Shown here: positions 54,287 to 63,673 of the stretch, in pieces | How positions within the stretch are numbered: the stretch's first letter is position 1 | Layout: every line of letters starts with the position of its first letter | Assembly: GCF_024347495.1 (NCBI RefSeq) | Contig: NZ_AP025490.1 | Location: 1,302,001 to 1,366,000, forward strand | DNA: 64,000 bases | Source of the DNA: Vibrio gallaecicus | Lineage (GTDB): Bacteria; Pseudomonadota; Gammaproteobacteria; Enterobacterales; Vibrionaceae | Direction of reading: 5' to 3' | Program-made: the position numbers and the translations under genes | The notes under the pieces: model-generated | What the model was told of the DNA's origin: nothing | The model's input: the letters and a program-made list of their open reading frames with translations, nothing else | Database searches by the model: none

Positions 54287-54902
54287 TTTGCTTCTCGTTA
54301 ACTAGCCAGTACTGCAATTTAGATTCAATACGTGATATCGGCATTAATTCATTCGCTTTGGCTTTATACCAGAGCACAAATTTCTTCCATACTAAATTAT
54401 GGTCTCCAGCCAAACCAGAGAACTTAAATGCTCGCTCAGCCCAAGTCGGTATGATTTCTTCATCGAGATCATGAGTTGAAACAGTATTACCGTTCATCTG
54501 ACCTCTGCTTTGAGGACGAGGAGCATTAGATACTGCTTGCATTTGATTCGGTGCTGGATGAAAAGTCGGCGGTGCAGGTACAGGTGCAGGTGCAGGTGAA
54601 TAGACGGGTATAGTATTCACGGGTGCCGCTTTCTCTTCCTCCGCCAGAATTTTAAAAACGTGTATTTCTTGTGTACCTCGACGGTCCACTCTTTCTTTAT
54701 TTAAGAAACCGCTGTCCACGAGTGACTTTAAACAATCCGCGAGCCCAAATACAGAGAGTGAGGTTAGTGAGGCCGCTGTATTTAAATTTAATGTCGCATA
54801 CCCTTCATCGTCAGCATTGTCCGCGAGCATGAGTAAAACTAACTTCTCGGCTGGGCTGCTGGTATTCATTTTCCATGTTAGATAGGTAAACTTTGCGCTC
54901 AA
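54147..54902 (-). CDS. DnaT-like primosomal protein with winged-helix N-terminus
   Basis: The N-terminal part (about residues 1-90) is a winged helix of the type found in phage replication proteins (AEKLVLLMLADNADDEGYATL). A Pro/Ala-rich linker (PAPAPVPAPP, about 103-115) leads to a DnaT-type DNA-binding domain (PTWAERAFKFSGL to SKLQYWLVNEKQ, about 150-205). E. coli DnaT helps DnaC load the replicative helicase at restart, whereas Vibrio generally uses DciA as loader, so this may be a second restart route. The start at 54902 is TTG with a weak ribosome site. The C-terminal 46 codons overlap the next gene in another frame. Confidence 0.75.
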   Translation of the reverse strand: MSAKFTYLTWKMNTSSPAEKLVLLMLADNADDEGYATLNLNTAASLTSLSVFGLADCLKSLVDSGFLNKERVDRRGTQEIHVFKILAEEEKAAPVNTIPVYSPAPAPVPAPPTFHPAPNQMQAVSNAPRPQSRGQMNGNTVSTHDLDEEIIPTWAERAFKFSGLAGDHNLVWKKFVLWYKAKANELMPISRIESKLQYWLVNEKQNERQQQKTSQYSGNAGQAQANGYRQKLSPSERFRQQLIQKGKKPTF

Positions 54903-55353
54903 TGTGATGCTCTTGAAAGTAATACAACCAATACATTCATTGTAAGCTACGCCTCGTTGAAATTATAGCGACTTCAGTCAAAACGGTATCAGTCAGACAA
55001 ATATTGAGCATTAACCCATGTATTAGCCAAATTAGGTGGGCATTCGGTTTGATTGAACCTCTATGGAAAAACTAGAATCTGGTTATCTACTTGGCTAAAG
55101 CATGCTTATTTGCTTTCTGGTCGGTTCATTTAGGCTATTACCTCCAAAGTTACTTATCGTGCAATGCTGATGGATTTATCACTTATTCATCAAATTAATA
55201 AGTTTTATAAAAAGCCTTGATATGATCAATATTTGCGCTATTATGACGATAAGTCAAAAATGACGAAGCGTCACAAAATGGTTGGGTACATGAATTAGTG
55301 ATTCGTGTTATTATTATGAATAGGAGTTTCGCGAGTATACGGACTGAAAAATT
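54903..55353. other. Intergenic region upstream of the TetR gene
   Basis: These 451 bases contain no gene I can support. The left side must hold the promoter of the DnaT-like gene. The right side holds two palindromic operator candidates: TGACGATAAGTCA at 55244-55256 (one mismatch) and TGACGAAGCGTCA at 55261-55273 (perfect), about 80 bases ahead of the TetR start. Confidence 0.6.
55244..55273. promoter_or_regulatory. Tandem TetR operators, sites 1 and 2
   Basis: TGACG-ATA-AGTCA (55244-55256) and TGACG-AAG-CGTCA (55261-55273) share the pattern TGACGNNNCGTCA. Their centres are 17 bases apart. The same pattern occurs twice more downstream of the TetR gene, which supports autoregulation. Confidence 0.7.
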
Positions 55354-56139
55354 ATGTTTGGCTTTAGTTGTAAAGGTGATAAACAAAGTATCTTTGGGTG
55401 CAAATCTGGCTTGTCTAAGAAACAACAGTCGATTGCAGACCGAGAAGTAGAGCTTACGTTGTTGGCCAAAGATTTGGTTCGAGAACAAGGGTTCGGTAAC
55501 TTAACAATGGATAGGCTCACTGCGGCGAGTTCATATTCTAAAGGTACGATCTACAATCACTTTTGCAGCAAAGAAGATGTAGTTTTAGCCCTTTGTATCC
55601 ACTCTCTTAAAACGGAAGCAACGATGTTTGCCCGTTCTGGCGAGTTTGAAGGGAACACACGAGAGAAAATAGTAGCACTGCATGTTGCTTACCGGATTTA
55701 TGCTCGCATGGAACCTGTATTGTCTACTTGCGCTATTATGGCTAAAAGCCCATGGGTATTAGAGAAAGCATCTAGTGAACGTGTGGTTGAAATGAACAAA
55801 CTTGAAGAGCTTGTGATTGAGCAAGCCGATTCAATGGTCAATAAAGCGGTAGAAGTTGGCGATTTGAAATTCTCTTCAGGTGTTGCATCAGATGCCATCG
55901 TGTTTGCAAACTGGTCAATAGCATTTGGTTCAAATGCTTTGTCACAGAATGCATCTAACAGTCACTGTATCAAGCGGTTACAAGACCCTTATTCAGTATT
56001 ACATAATGCGAATATGCTTCTAGACGGGTTAAACTGGCAACCTCTTTCAACTGAATGGGATTACAGGAAAACTTGGCGTCGTGTAGAGCAAGAATTATTC
56101 AGTGAAGAAGTGACCTATTTAGAATCTGTAGGTCGATAA
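55354..56139 (+). CDS. TetR-family repressor of the RND export locus
   Basis: The N-terminal helix-turn-helix (about residues 35-82) has the TetR signature LTMDRLTAASSYSKGTIYNHFCSKEDV. The C-terminal ligand-binding region (about 90-215) is followed by a tail of about 45 residues. A cysteine-rich extension of about 25 residues (GFSCKGDKQSIFGCKSG) precedes the HTH, which is unusual for the family. The ribosome site is weak. Palindromes TGACGNNNCGTCA flank the gene on both sides and precede the RND gene, so it is the likely repressor of itself and of the export operon. The ligand is unknown. Confidence 0.9.
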   Translation: MFGFSCKGDKQSIFGCKSGLSKKQQSIADREVELTLLAKDLVREQGFGNLTMDRLTAASSYSKGTIYNHFCSKEDVVLALCIHSLKTEATMFARSGEFEGNTREKIVALHVAYRIYARMEPVLSTCAIMAKSPWVLEKASSERVVEMNKLEELVIEQADSMVNKAVEVGDLKFSSGVASDAIVFANWSIAFGSNALSQNASNSHCIKRLQDPYSVLHNANMLLDGLNWQPLSTEWDYRKTWRRVEQELFSEEVTYLESVGR

Positions 56140-56149
56140 TCTTCCATTA

Positions 56150-56170
56150 AGCCCACGATTGTGGGTTTAT
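56150..56170 (+). terminator. Terminator of the TetR gene
   Basis: CCCAC-GATT-GTGGG (56152-56165) is followed by TTTATT. The stem is short, so termination may be partial. Confidence 0.6.
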
Positions 56171-56183
56171 TAATAACCATTAG

Positions 56184-56308
56184 TGACGTTTCGTCATAAA
56201 CTAAAGTTTAGCCTAGCGCAGTAATAGGAAACTTAAGTTTATGACTGAGAATTGTATCTTCGACCAGCTTATGCTGGTTTTTAAAGATACAAATATGACG
56301 AATCGTCA
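56184..56308. promoter_or_regulatory. TetR operators, sites 3 and 4, at the RND promoter
   Basis: TGACGTTTCGTCA (56184-56196) and TGACGAATCGTCA (56296-56308) are perfect palindromes of the same pattern as the sites upstream of the TetR gene. Site 4 ends five bases before the RND ribosome site. Confidence 0.7.
56254..56290 (+). terminator. Terminator-like hairpin in the RND leader
   Basis: The inner stem ACCAGC-TTAT-GCTGGT (56263-56278) is followed by TTTTT, and outer arms GTATCTT (56254-56260) and AAGATAC (56284-56290) also pair. It lies between operators 3 and 4 and would stop transcription coming from upstream. Confidence 0.6.
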
Positions 56309-56323
56309 CAAATGGAGACTGTG

Positions 56324-58852
56324 ATGGAACATGACAGCCATAACTTTAATTCGAATGACCATAGTTCGAATAACCATAGCTCAAATAAACATAGTTCGAA
56401 AAACAATAGCTCACAGAGTTCAGCTCAAAATTTAGATAACCAATCGCCAAGTTCAGACAAACAATTGTCAGGTCTTGCGAGCAATTGGTATTCATTACCC
56501 ACAAAGCGTTCGTTTATTGTTTTGCTGGTGACTTTTTCAATCATATTCCTTTCTGCATTTGGAGCGAAAAATCTCTACTTCAGAGGGGATTACAACATTT
56601 TTTTTGAAGGCACCAACAAGCAATTAATGGCCTTTGAAGAGATCGAAACGACATTCGCAAAGACAGATAACCTCGCCATTGTAATCGCCCCGAATGATGG
56701 AAATGTGTTTACACCTGAAACACTAACTCTCATACAAAACTTAACCGTCGATTCTTGGCAAATTCCGTATTCAAGCCGTGTAGATTCGCTTGCCAATTAC
56801 CAGCATACCGAAGCCATTGAAGATGATTTGTTGGTGGAAGATCTGCTTTATGAAGAGTATCCACATACTCCAGAGCGAATAGCTAAAGTCAAACAGATCG
56901 CGCTCAATGAACCTTTGCTTAGAAACTCGCTAGTGTCAGCGGCGGGTGATGTCACTGTTGTGAATGTCACGGTCCAGTTACCTGAAGTGGATAAAACGAC
57001 TGAAGTTCAAGAAGTTATCGCAGCGATCAACATCATGATCGATAAGTACCAAGCCGAGTATCCAGATGTCGCATTCCATAAAGCAGGCATTGTGGCCATG
57101 AACAATGCATTTATGATGTCGGCTCAGGAGGATAGCTCAACGTTAGTTCCACTAATGCTTCTTGTGGTGTTGGTCTTCCTGACATTTATGCTGCGCTCGT
57201 TCTTCAGTGTAGTTGCCACTTTGCTTGTGATTATTTCTTCAATTGTTGCCACTATGGGACTATCCGGTTGGGCTGGAATGTTCCTAAGTACGGCAACCGT
57301 TAACGTACCAACTTTGGTGTTAACTCTTGCTGTGGCTGACTGCGTACACGTAATTGTGACCATGAGACAAGCCATGCAGCGCGGTATGGATAAAGCTCAA
57401 GCAATTCAATACAGCACCCAACTTAACGCTATGCCGATTTTAATCACATCAGTCACAACCGCGATCGGTTTCTTGATGATGAATATGTCTGATTCCCCAG
57501 TTCTGCGTGATTTCGGGAACTTGTCTGCATTGGGTGTCATCATTGCGTGCTTCTTATCGGTCACCATGCTCCCTGCATTACTTAAAATCTTGCCGATTAA
57601 AACCTTAAAGCCAATTCAAGCATCACAAGAAAAAGTGACGTTTATGGATAGGTTAGGTGACTTTGTCGTAGCAAACCGCAAAGCATTGTTACCTATATCG
57701 ACACTCGTGATTGTGGGTGCTGCAGCGTTAGTTCCATTAAACAAAGTAAATGATGAATCCGTAAAGTATTTCGATACTTCAAGTGAGTTCAGACAAGCGG
57801 CTGATTTCATGGAAGAGACCATCAGCGGGATGACGAACATCAGTATTGCAGTCAAGACTAACGAGTCACAAGCGATTGCCGATCCTGTGTTTTTGAAAGC
57901 GGTAGGAGATTTTTCTGAGTGGCTGCGAGTTCAACCAGAAATAGACCATGTTGCAACGCTTTCCGATGTCTACATGCGCCTGAACAAGAACATGCACGGT
58001 GATGATGACAGCTACTATCAGTTGCCTTTAAACCGAGAGCTTGCCGCTCAGTACTTACTGCTTTACGAAATGTCTTTACCTTATGGTTTAGATTTGAATA
58101 ACCAAATCAACGTCGATAAGTCGTCTATCAAAATGGTTCTGACGGTAGATAACTTAGGCAGTGTTGAATTAGTTGAACTGGAAGAGCGTATTTACACATG
58201 GTTTGCTGCAAATGCACCTCAGTATGAAGTGCTGGCGTCTAGCCCCTCATTAATGTTTGCTCATATCGGTGAGACAAATATGGCTAGTATGCTGTCAACT
58301 TTACCTATCACTCTGGTTCTTATTTCTGGGTTGATGATCTTTGCACTTCGATCGACTCGATTAGGGATGATCAGCTTAGTGCCAAATATTGCTCCAGCGA
58401 TTATTGGTTTCGGTCTTTGGGCTCTGATATCAGGTGAAATCAACCTCGGCTTATCAGTGGTGGTAACACTTACACTGGGGATTGTGGTTGATGATGCAGT
58501 GCATTTCTTGAGTAAGTATCAACGCGCAAGAATGGAAGGTCAGTCGGCTGAAGAAGCCGTTCGTTATGCTTTCCACACCGTTGGGCGCGCCCTTTGGATC
58601 ACCACAGTAGTTCTCGTGGCTGGTTTCTCAGTACTGGCGATGTCGAGCTTCAGACTTAACTCAGACATGGGCTTATTGAGTTCGATTGTTATTTTTATCG
58701 CGCTAGTGGTTGATTTCATTTTGCTACCAAGCCTGCTGATGATTTTTGACAAGAAAACCCATTACCAAGCTGAGTCAAATTCAGTTAAATCCGACTTAGG
58801 TTCGAATACCGCTTCTACTTCACCTCAAGCTGTTTCAGCGATTGCTAAATAA
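56324..58852 (+). CDS. RND-superfamily exporter (MMPL type), 842 residues
   Basis: This inner membrane transporter has twelve predicted helices in two similar halves, each with a large periplasmic loop. The first helix is near residue 55; other helix groups lie near 265-430 and 645-810. Motifs include TVNVPTLVLTLAVADCVH in the first half and GLSVVVTLTLGIVVDDAVHFL in the second. Acidic residues at the same place in both (ADC, DDA) fit proton coupling. The N-terminal tail is polar, with a 5-residue repeat. ATG 56324 has GGAG six bases upstream. It is followed by a LolA-like and a barrel gene, so it is probably a lipid or hydrophobic-compound exporter. Confidence 0.9.
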   Translation: MEHDSHNFNSNDHSSNNHSSNKHSSKNNSSQSSAQNLDNQSPSSDKQLSGLASNWYSLPTKRSFIVLLVTFSIIFLSAFGAKNLYFRGDYNIFFEGTNKQLMAFEEIETTFAKTDNLAIVIAPNDGNVFTPETLTLIQNLTVDSWQIPYSSRVDSLANYQHTEAIEDDLLVEDLLYEEYPHTPERIAKVKQIALNEPLLRNSLVSAAGDVTVVNVTVQLPEVDKTTEVQEVIAAINIMIDKYQAEYPDVAFHKAGIVAMNNAFMMSAQEDSSTLVPLMLLVVLVFLTFMLRSFFSVVATLLVIISSIVATMGLSGWAGMFLSTATVNVPTLVLTLAVADCVHVIVTMRQAMQRGMDKAQAIQYSTQLNAMPILITSVTTAIGFLMMNMSDSPVLRDFGNLSALGVIIACFLSVTMLPALLKILPIKTLKPIQASQEKVTFMDRLGDFVVANRKALLPISTLVIVGAAALVPLNKVNDESVKYFDTSSEFRQAADFMEETISGMTNISIAVKTNESQAIADPVFLKAVGDFSEWLRVQPEIDHVATLSDVYMRLNKNMHGDDDSYYQLPLNRELAAQYLLLYEMSLPYGLDLNNQINVDKSSIKMVLTVDNLGSVELVELEERIYTWFAANAPQYEVLASSPSLMFAHIGETNMASMLSTLPITLVLISGLMIFALRSTRLGMISLVPNIAPAIIGFGLWALISGEINLGLSVVVTLTLGIVVDDAVHFLSKYQRARMEGQSAEEAVRYAFHTVGRALWITTVVLVAGFSVLAMSSFRLNSDMGLLSSIVIFIALVVDFILLPSLLMIFDKKTHYQAESNSVKSDLGSNTASTSPQAVSAIAK
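56354..56413 (+). repeat. Four 15-bp tandem repeats in the RND gene
   Basis: Four in-frame units encode NDHSS, NNHSS, NKHSS and KNNSS in the cytoplasmic N-terminal tail. Codon choice alternates between AGT TCG and AGC TCA. Unit loss or gain would keep the frame. Confidence 0.85.
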
Positions 58853-58861
58853 GGAATAAGT

Positions 58862-58894
58862 AATTGGCTTGCGCCTAAGGTTAGCGAGCCAATT
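58862..58894 (+). other. Hairpin between the RND and LolA-like genes
   Basis: AATTGGCT (58862-58869) and AGCCAATT (58887-58894) pair across a loop that contains a further short CGC/GCG stem. No T run follows. It sits just ahead of the next ribosome site and may affect message stability or relative expression. Confidence 0.5.
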
Positions 58895-58910
58895 GCATAA
58901 GGAACTTACT

Positions 58911-59786
58911 ATGAAAAACCAATACTCAATGACCAATATGAACAACCTAAATACACAATCAAAAATGCCTCAATCATTTTTCAATACAACGTTTATCACT
59001 GCGTTTAATTCAGCCGCAATTGTTGGTATGAGCTTCATGTTGGCTTTCTCAGCGGGCAGTGCATTTGCTGATGAGGCTAGAGGGCTGGAAATCGCAGAGC
59101 AGCGTAAAACGGTTGATATGGGGTGGGGCGACTCTGTGGCAACAATGGAAATGCTACTTAGAAATAAGCAAGGTGAAAGCAGCACTCGCTTAATGCGATT
59201 GAAGTCTTTAGAAGTTGATGATGACGGAGATAAAGGGCTAACTATTTTTGACGAGCCACGTGATGTCAAAGGAACGGCTTTTTTAAATCATTCGCATATC
59301 ACAGAGTCAGATGATCAATGGTTGTATCTACCTGCGTTGAAACGAGTGAAACGTATTTCTTCACGTAACAAATCCGGTCCATTCATGGGCAGTGAATTTG
59401 CGTACGAAGACTTGAGTTCATTTGAACTGGAAAAGTACACATTTAACTACATTGAAGACGCAAAAATCGAAGGTATCGATACTTTTGTTTTAGAGCAAGT
59501 CCCTACCGATAAAAACTCAGGTTACACCATGCAAAAAGTATGGCTAGACCAACAGTATTATCGCCCAATTAAAGTTGAGTTTTACGACCGAAAAGGGGCG
59601 TTACTGAAGACGTTGTCATTCCAAGACTACCAGCAATACCTAAACCAATACTGGCGAGCTCATACTATGGCGATGCAAAATCACCAAACAGGCAAGAGCA
59701 CAGTATTAACCACGACCAAGTTAGCGTTCCAAACGGGTCTTAACGATAAAGATTTCCAAAAAAATACACTTAAACGTGCAAAATAA
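58911..59786 (+). CDS. LolA-like outer membrane lipoprotein-sorting protein
   Basis: The protein carries an N-terminal signal-like sequence (about residues 1-53, ending SAGSAFA) that is longer than usual. The mature part matches the LolA-like 'outer membrane lipoprotein-sorting' family, with WLYLPALKRVKRISSRNKSG and FMGSEFAYEDLS. These are half-barrel periplasmic chaperones that carry lipids. AAGGA seven bases upstream of ATG 58911 sets the start; an earlier in-frame codon at 58869 lacks one. It is 58 bases after the RND gene and nine before the barrel gene, so it is a clear operon member. It probably ferries the exporter's substrate across the periplasm. Confidence 0.88.
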   Translation: MKNQYSMTNMNNLNTQSKMPQSFFNTTFITAFNSAAIVGMSFMLAFSAGSAFADEARGLEIAEQRKTVDMGWGDSVATMEMLLRNKQGESSTRLMRLKSLEVDDDGDKGLTIFDEPRDVKGTAFLNHSHITESDDQWLYLPALKRVKRISSRNKSGPFMGSEFAYEDLSSFELEKYTFNYIEDAKIEGIDTFVLEQVPTDKNSGYTMQKVWLDQQYYRPIKVEFYDRKGALLKTLSFQDYQQYLNQYWRAHTMAMQNHQTGKSTVLTTTKLAFQTGLNDKDFQKNTLKRAK

Positions 59787-59795
59787 GGAATGAAG

Positions 59796-61028
59796 ATGAA
59801 AAGGATTGTGTCAGCAGGAACGCAGTTATCCTTAACCTTGGCGGCGACCTTGGGGCTTTTACAAGTGTCGTCACCTTGTGTTGCAGCAAGCTTTAGTTCT
59901 GAGCTCGTAGAACAGGTCAGCCCAGAGCTAGCAGGGCAAGTTAACCTTGAGCACAGGCAATTTTTTAGCGATGGCTTACAAGGTCAGGATAAAGGGCAAA
60001 CCTCACTGGTGTTACAGCCAGAGTTTTATTGGGAGCAAGAAGAGGGCAACGGCAGTTTTACTTTTACGCCATTTTATCGATTCGACAGCGAAGATGATGA
60101 GCGAACCCATGGAGATATTCGCGAAGCTTTATATCTTACATATTGGGACGACTACGAGCTACGAGTTGGGGTAGGTAAAGTGTTTTGGGGGGTTACGGAA
60201 TCTGCTCATTTAGTGGATGTGGTCAACCAAACGGATGCGATTGAATCAGTAGATGGTGAAGCTAAGCTTGGTCAGCCTATGGTTCATTTTACCTCGGTAA
60301 AAGACTGGGGCGCTATAGATGCAATGTTGCTTCCGTATTTCCGTGAACGAACTTTTGCTGGTGAAGACGGCAGGTTAAGACCTACAGTCATTGTGTCTGA
60401 AGACGCCATTTATGAATCATCGAGAGAAGAAAAGCACGTTGATGTAGCACTACGCTATAGCCAAATGTACGGTGATTGGGATGTAGGATTAAGCTATTTA
60501 GGCGGCACAAACCGCGACCCTTATTACCGTGTAGAAGGCCATGAACTCAAGCCATATTACGCGCAAATGCAGCATTTTGGGCTAGATGTGCAAGGCATCA
60601 TTGGCGATTGGTTATGGAAACTTGAAAGTATTTATCGCGACAGCTATGACAACCACACTGGCGTGGCGACAGGCTTTGAATACACATGGGTTAGGGCGCT
60701 TGAATCTTATTGGGACATTGGTTTCATTGCTGAATACTTGTATGACAGTCGAGGCAATAACGCGCAGACTATTGGACAAAATGATGTATTTCTTGGGGCG
60801 CGTTTCGCTTTAAACGATGAAGATGGAACCGAGGTGCTCACGGGGATCACACAAGATCTTGATAATAGCGATGTCTATAGTGCGAAGCTTGAAGCCTCAA
60901 GCCGCATCAATAACAACCTAAAGTGGCGATTAAACGCGTGGTTGTTTGAAAATGAAACGCCTGATGATCTGCTGTATTTCGCTAGAAAGGATGATTTTGT
61001 TGAACTGGCATTGGAATATTATTTTTAA
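59796..61028 (+). CDS. Outer membrane beta-barrel of the RND operon
   Basis: A signal peptide (ending near SSPCVAA) is followed by about 380 residues rich in alternating strands, with a terminal Phe (ELALEYYF), typical of an outer membrane barrel. GVGKVFWGVTESAHLVDVVNQTD near residue 130 is a conserved-looking block. AAGGA lies six bases before ATG 59796 and directly abuts ATG 59790, so the second is preferred. DUF1302-type barrels occur with MMPL and LolA-like genes elsewhere and this may be one, but I cannot confirm the family. It is the last gene of the operon. Confidence 0.82.
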   Translation: MKRIVSAGTQLSLTLAATLGLLQVSSPCVAASFSSELVEQVSPELAGQVNLEHRQFFSDGLQGQDKGQTSLVLQPEFYWEQEEGNGSFTFTPFYRFDSEDDERTHGDIREALYLTYWDDYELRVGVGKVFWGVTESAHLVDVVNQTDAIESVDGEAKLGQPMVHFTSVKDWGAIDAMLLPYFRERTFAGEDGRLRPTVIVSEDAIYESSREEKHVDVALRYSQMYGDWDVGLSYLGGTNRDPYYRVEGHELKPYYAQMQHFGLDVQGIIGDWLWKLESIYRDSYDNHTGVATGFEYTWVRALESYWDIGFIAEYLYDSRGNNAQTIGQNDVFLGARFALNDEDGTEVLTGITQDLDNSDVYSAKLEASSRINNNLKWRLNAWLFENETPDDLLYFARKDDFVELALEYYF

Positions 61029-61094
61029 TGATATTTTATTGGGGCGTTCTTGTTGAAAGGAGCGCTCCAAATCTAGAATGATTTTCTATTTATA

Positions 61095-61115
61095 ACGATC
61101 AAGATCGTCTTTTTT
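61095..61115 (+). terminator. Terminator of the RND operon
   Basis: ACGAT-CAAG-ATCGT (61095-61108) is followed by C and then a T run. The stem is only five base pairs. A longer hairpin with two wobble pairs (61039-61070) lies just upstream without a T run. Confidence 0.55.
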
Positions 61116-61152
61116 ATTAAAGGGGGGAACAATCGAATAGACCCACATGTAA

Positions 61153-61206
61153 GATGGTTATAATTTTATGACCATCTATAGCCTTTATGTATGATTTTAT
61201 GGTCAT
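61153..61206. promoter_or_regulatory. Inverted ATGACCAT/ATGGTCAT motifs upstream of the haemerythrin-GGDEF gene
   Basis: GATGGT (61153-61158) pairs with ACCATC (61171-61176), and ATGACCAT (61168-61175) recurs in inverse as ATGGTCAT (61199-61206). They lie 50-100 bases ahead of the start codon. A dimeric regulator could bind here; I cannot name it. Confidence 0.45.
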
Positions 61207-61254
61207 CATATATGAGTGTAAGGTGTATCAGGCAATGCGGGGACAGAGGGATTT

Positions 61255-62364
61255 ATGAATTCATTTACATGGGATAAGAACTTTGAAACAGGCATTGATT
61301 CGGTCGATGAACAGCATCAGTATCTTGTCGGTTTCATTAACCACTATGGTAATCTGTTGTCGGAAAACACCCTCTCTATCGACGACATTAGCGTTGCTTT
61401 GCTTGATCTTACACGCTATGCCGAATTTCATTTTAAAGAAGAAGAGTCTTTGATGAGAGAACGCGGTGTGTACAACCTGCACATTGAAGAGCACGTCAAA
61501 GTTCATCGCATGTTCATGCAAGACATCTACAGCATGCAAGCTTTCATCTTAGAAGAAGATCAGTTGTCGGCGAGGCAGTTACTTGATTTTTTAATCCATT
61601 GGCTTGCTTACCATATTCTCGGAATCGATCAAAACATGGCGCGACAAGTAGCGGCAATAGAAGAGGGCGCCACACCGCTGCAAGCCTTTGAGGTTGAAGA
61701 AAAGCAGAACGACTCGTCAACCGTCCCTTTATTAGCCGCTCTTAAAGGATTATTTGAGCAAGTCTCTGAGCGTAATAAGCAGTTGTTACGGTTCAACCAG
61801 CTTCTTGAATCTAAAGTCGAAGAGCGAACCGCAGAGTTAAAACGAGCGAATAAACAACTCGAAGAACTGTCGTTAACCGACTCACTCACCAAATTACCAA
61901 ACCGTCGAAGTGCATTTAAACAGTTAGCCGTACATTGGCAAGACTCCAAAGAATTCGGTACACCTTTAGTGTGTATCATGATAGATGCGGATCACTTCAA
62001 GTGCATTAATGATACTTGTGGGCACGATGCTGGCGATTTGGTTTTGCAAACCCTTGCTCGTGAACTAAAAAACTCGTTTCGTAATGATGATATTGTTTGC
62101 CGATTGGGCGGTGATGAGTTTTTAATTATTTGCCCACATACCGATCTTAAAGGCGGTATGTACGTTGCGGAAATCACTCGACAAAAAGTGTCTGAGTTAC
62201 AGGTTGAAACGGGCAATCAGATTTGGATTGGTAGTATAAGCGTGGGTGTAGCTGAACTCACCCAAGCATTTGGATCAATCAATGAGTTGATTAAAGCCGC
62301 AGATGAGTCAGTGTATTTAGCGAAAAATTCAGGGAAAAACAGTGTCCGATCGATTCAGATTTAA
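61255..62364 (+). CDS. Bacteriohemerythrin-GGDEF diguanylate cyclase
   Basis: The N-terminal domain (about residues 1-135) is a bacteriohemerythrin that binds oxygen at a di-iron site. Ligands are His21 (DEQHQ), His59 and Glu63 (HFKEEESLM), two of His76/His80/His84, and His120 with Asp125 (YHILGIDQN). A coiled coil (about 170-205) leads to GGDEF with an intact RLGGDEF and the inhibitory I-site RNDD just before it. The homologous Vibrio cholerae Bhr-DGC (VC1216) makes c-di-GMP faster when its irons are reduced. GAGGG upstream supports the start. The gene is monocistronic. Confidence 0.95.
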   Translation: MNSFTWDKNFETGIDSVDEQHQYLVGFINHYGNLLSENTLSIDDISVALLDLTRYAEFHFKEEESLMRERGVYNLHIEEHVKVHRMFMQDIYSMQAFILEEDQLSARQLLDFLIHWLAYHILGIDQNMARQVAAIEEGATPLQAFEVEEKQNDSSTVPLLAALKGLFEQVSERNKQLLRFNQLLESKVEERTAELKRANKQLEELSLTDSLTKLPNRRSAFKQLAVHWQDSKEFGTPLVCIMIDADHFKCINDTCGHDAGDLVLQTLARELKNSFRNDDIVCRLGGDEFLIICPHTDLKGGMYVAEITRQKVSELQVETGNQIWIGSISVGVAELTQAFGSINELIKAADESVYLAKNSGKNSVRSIQI

Positions 62365-63655
<1,291 letters not shown>

Positions 63656-63673
63656 TCCGGGGCAGTCAAAACT

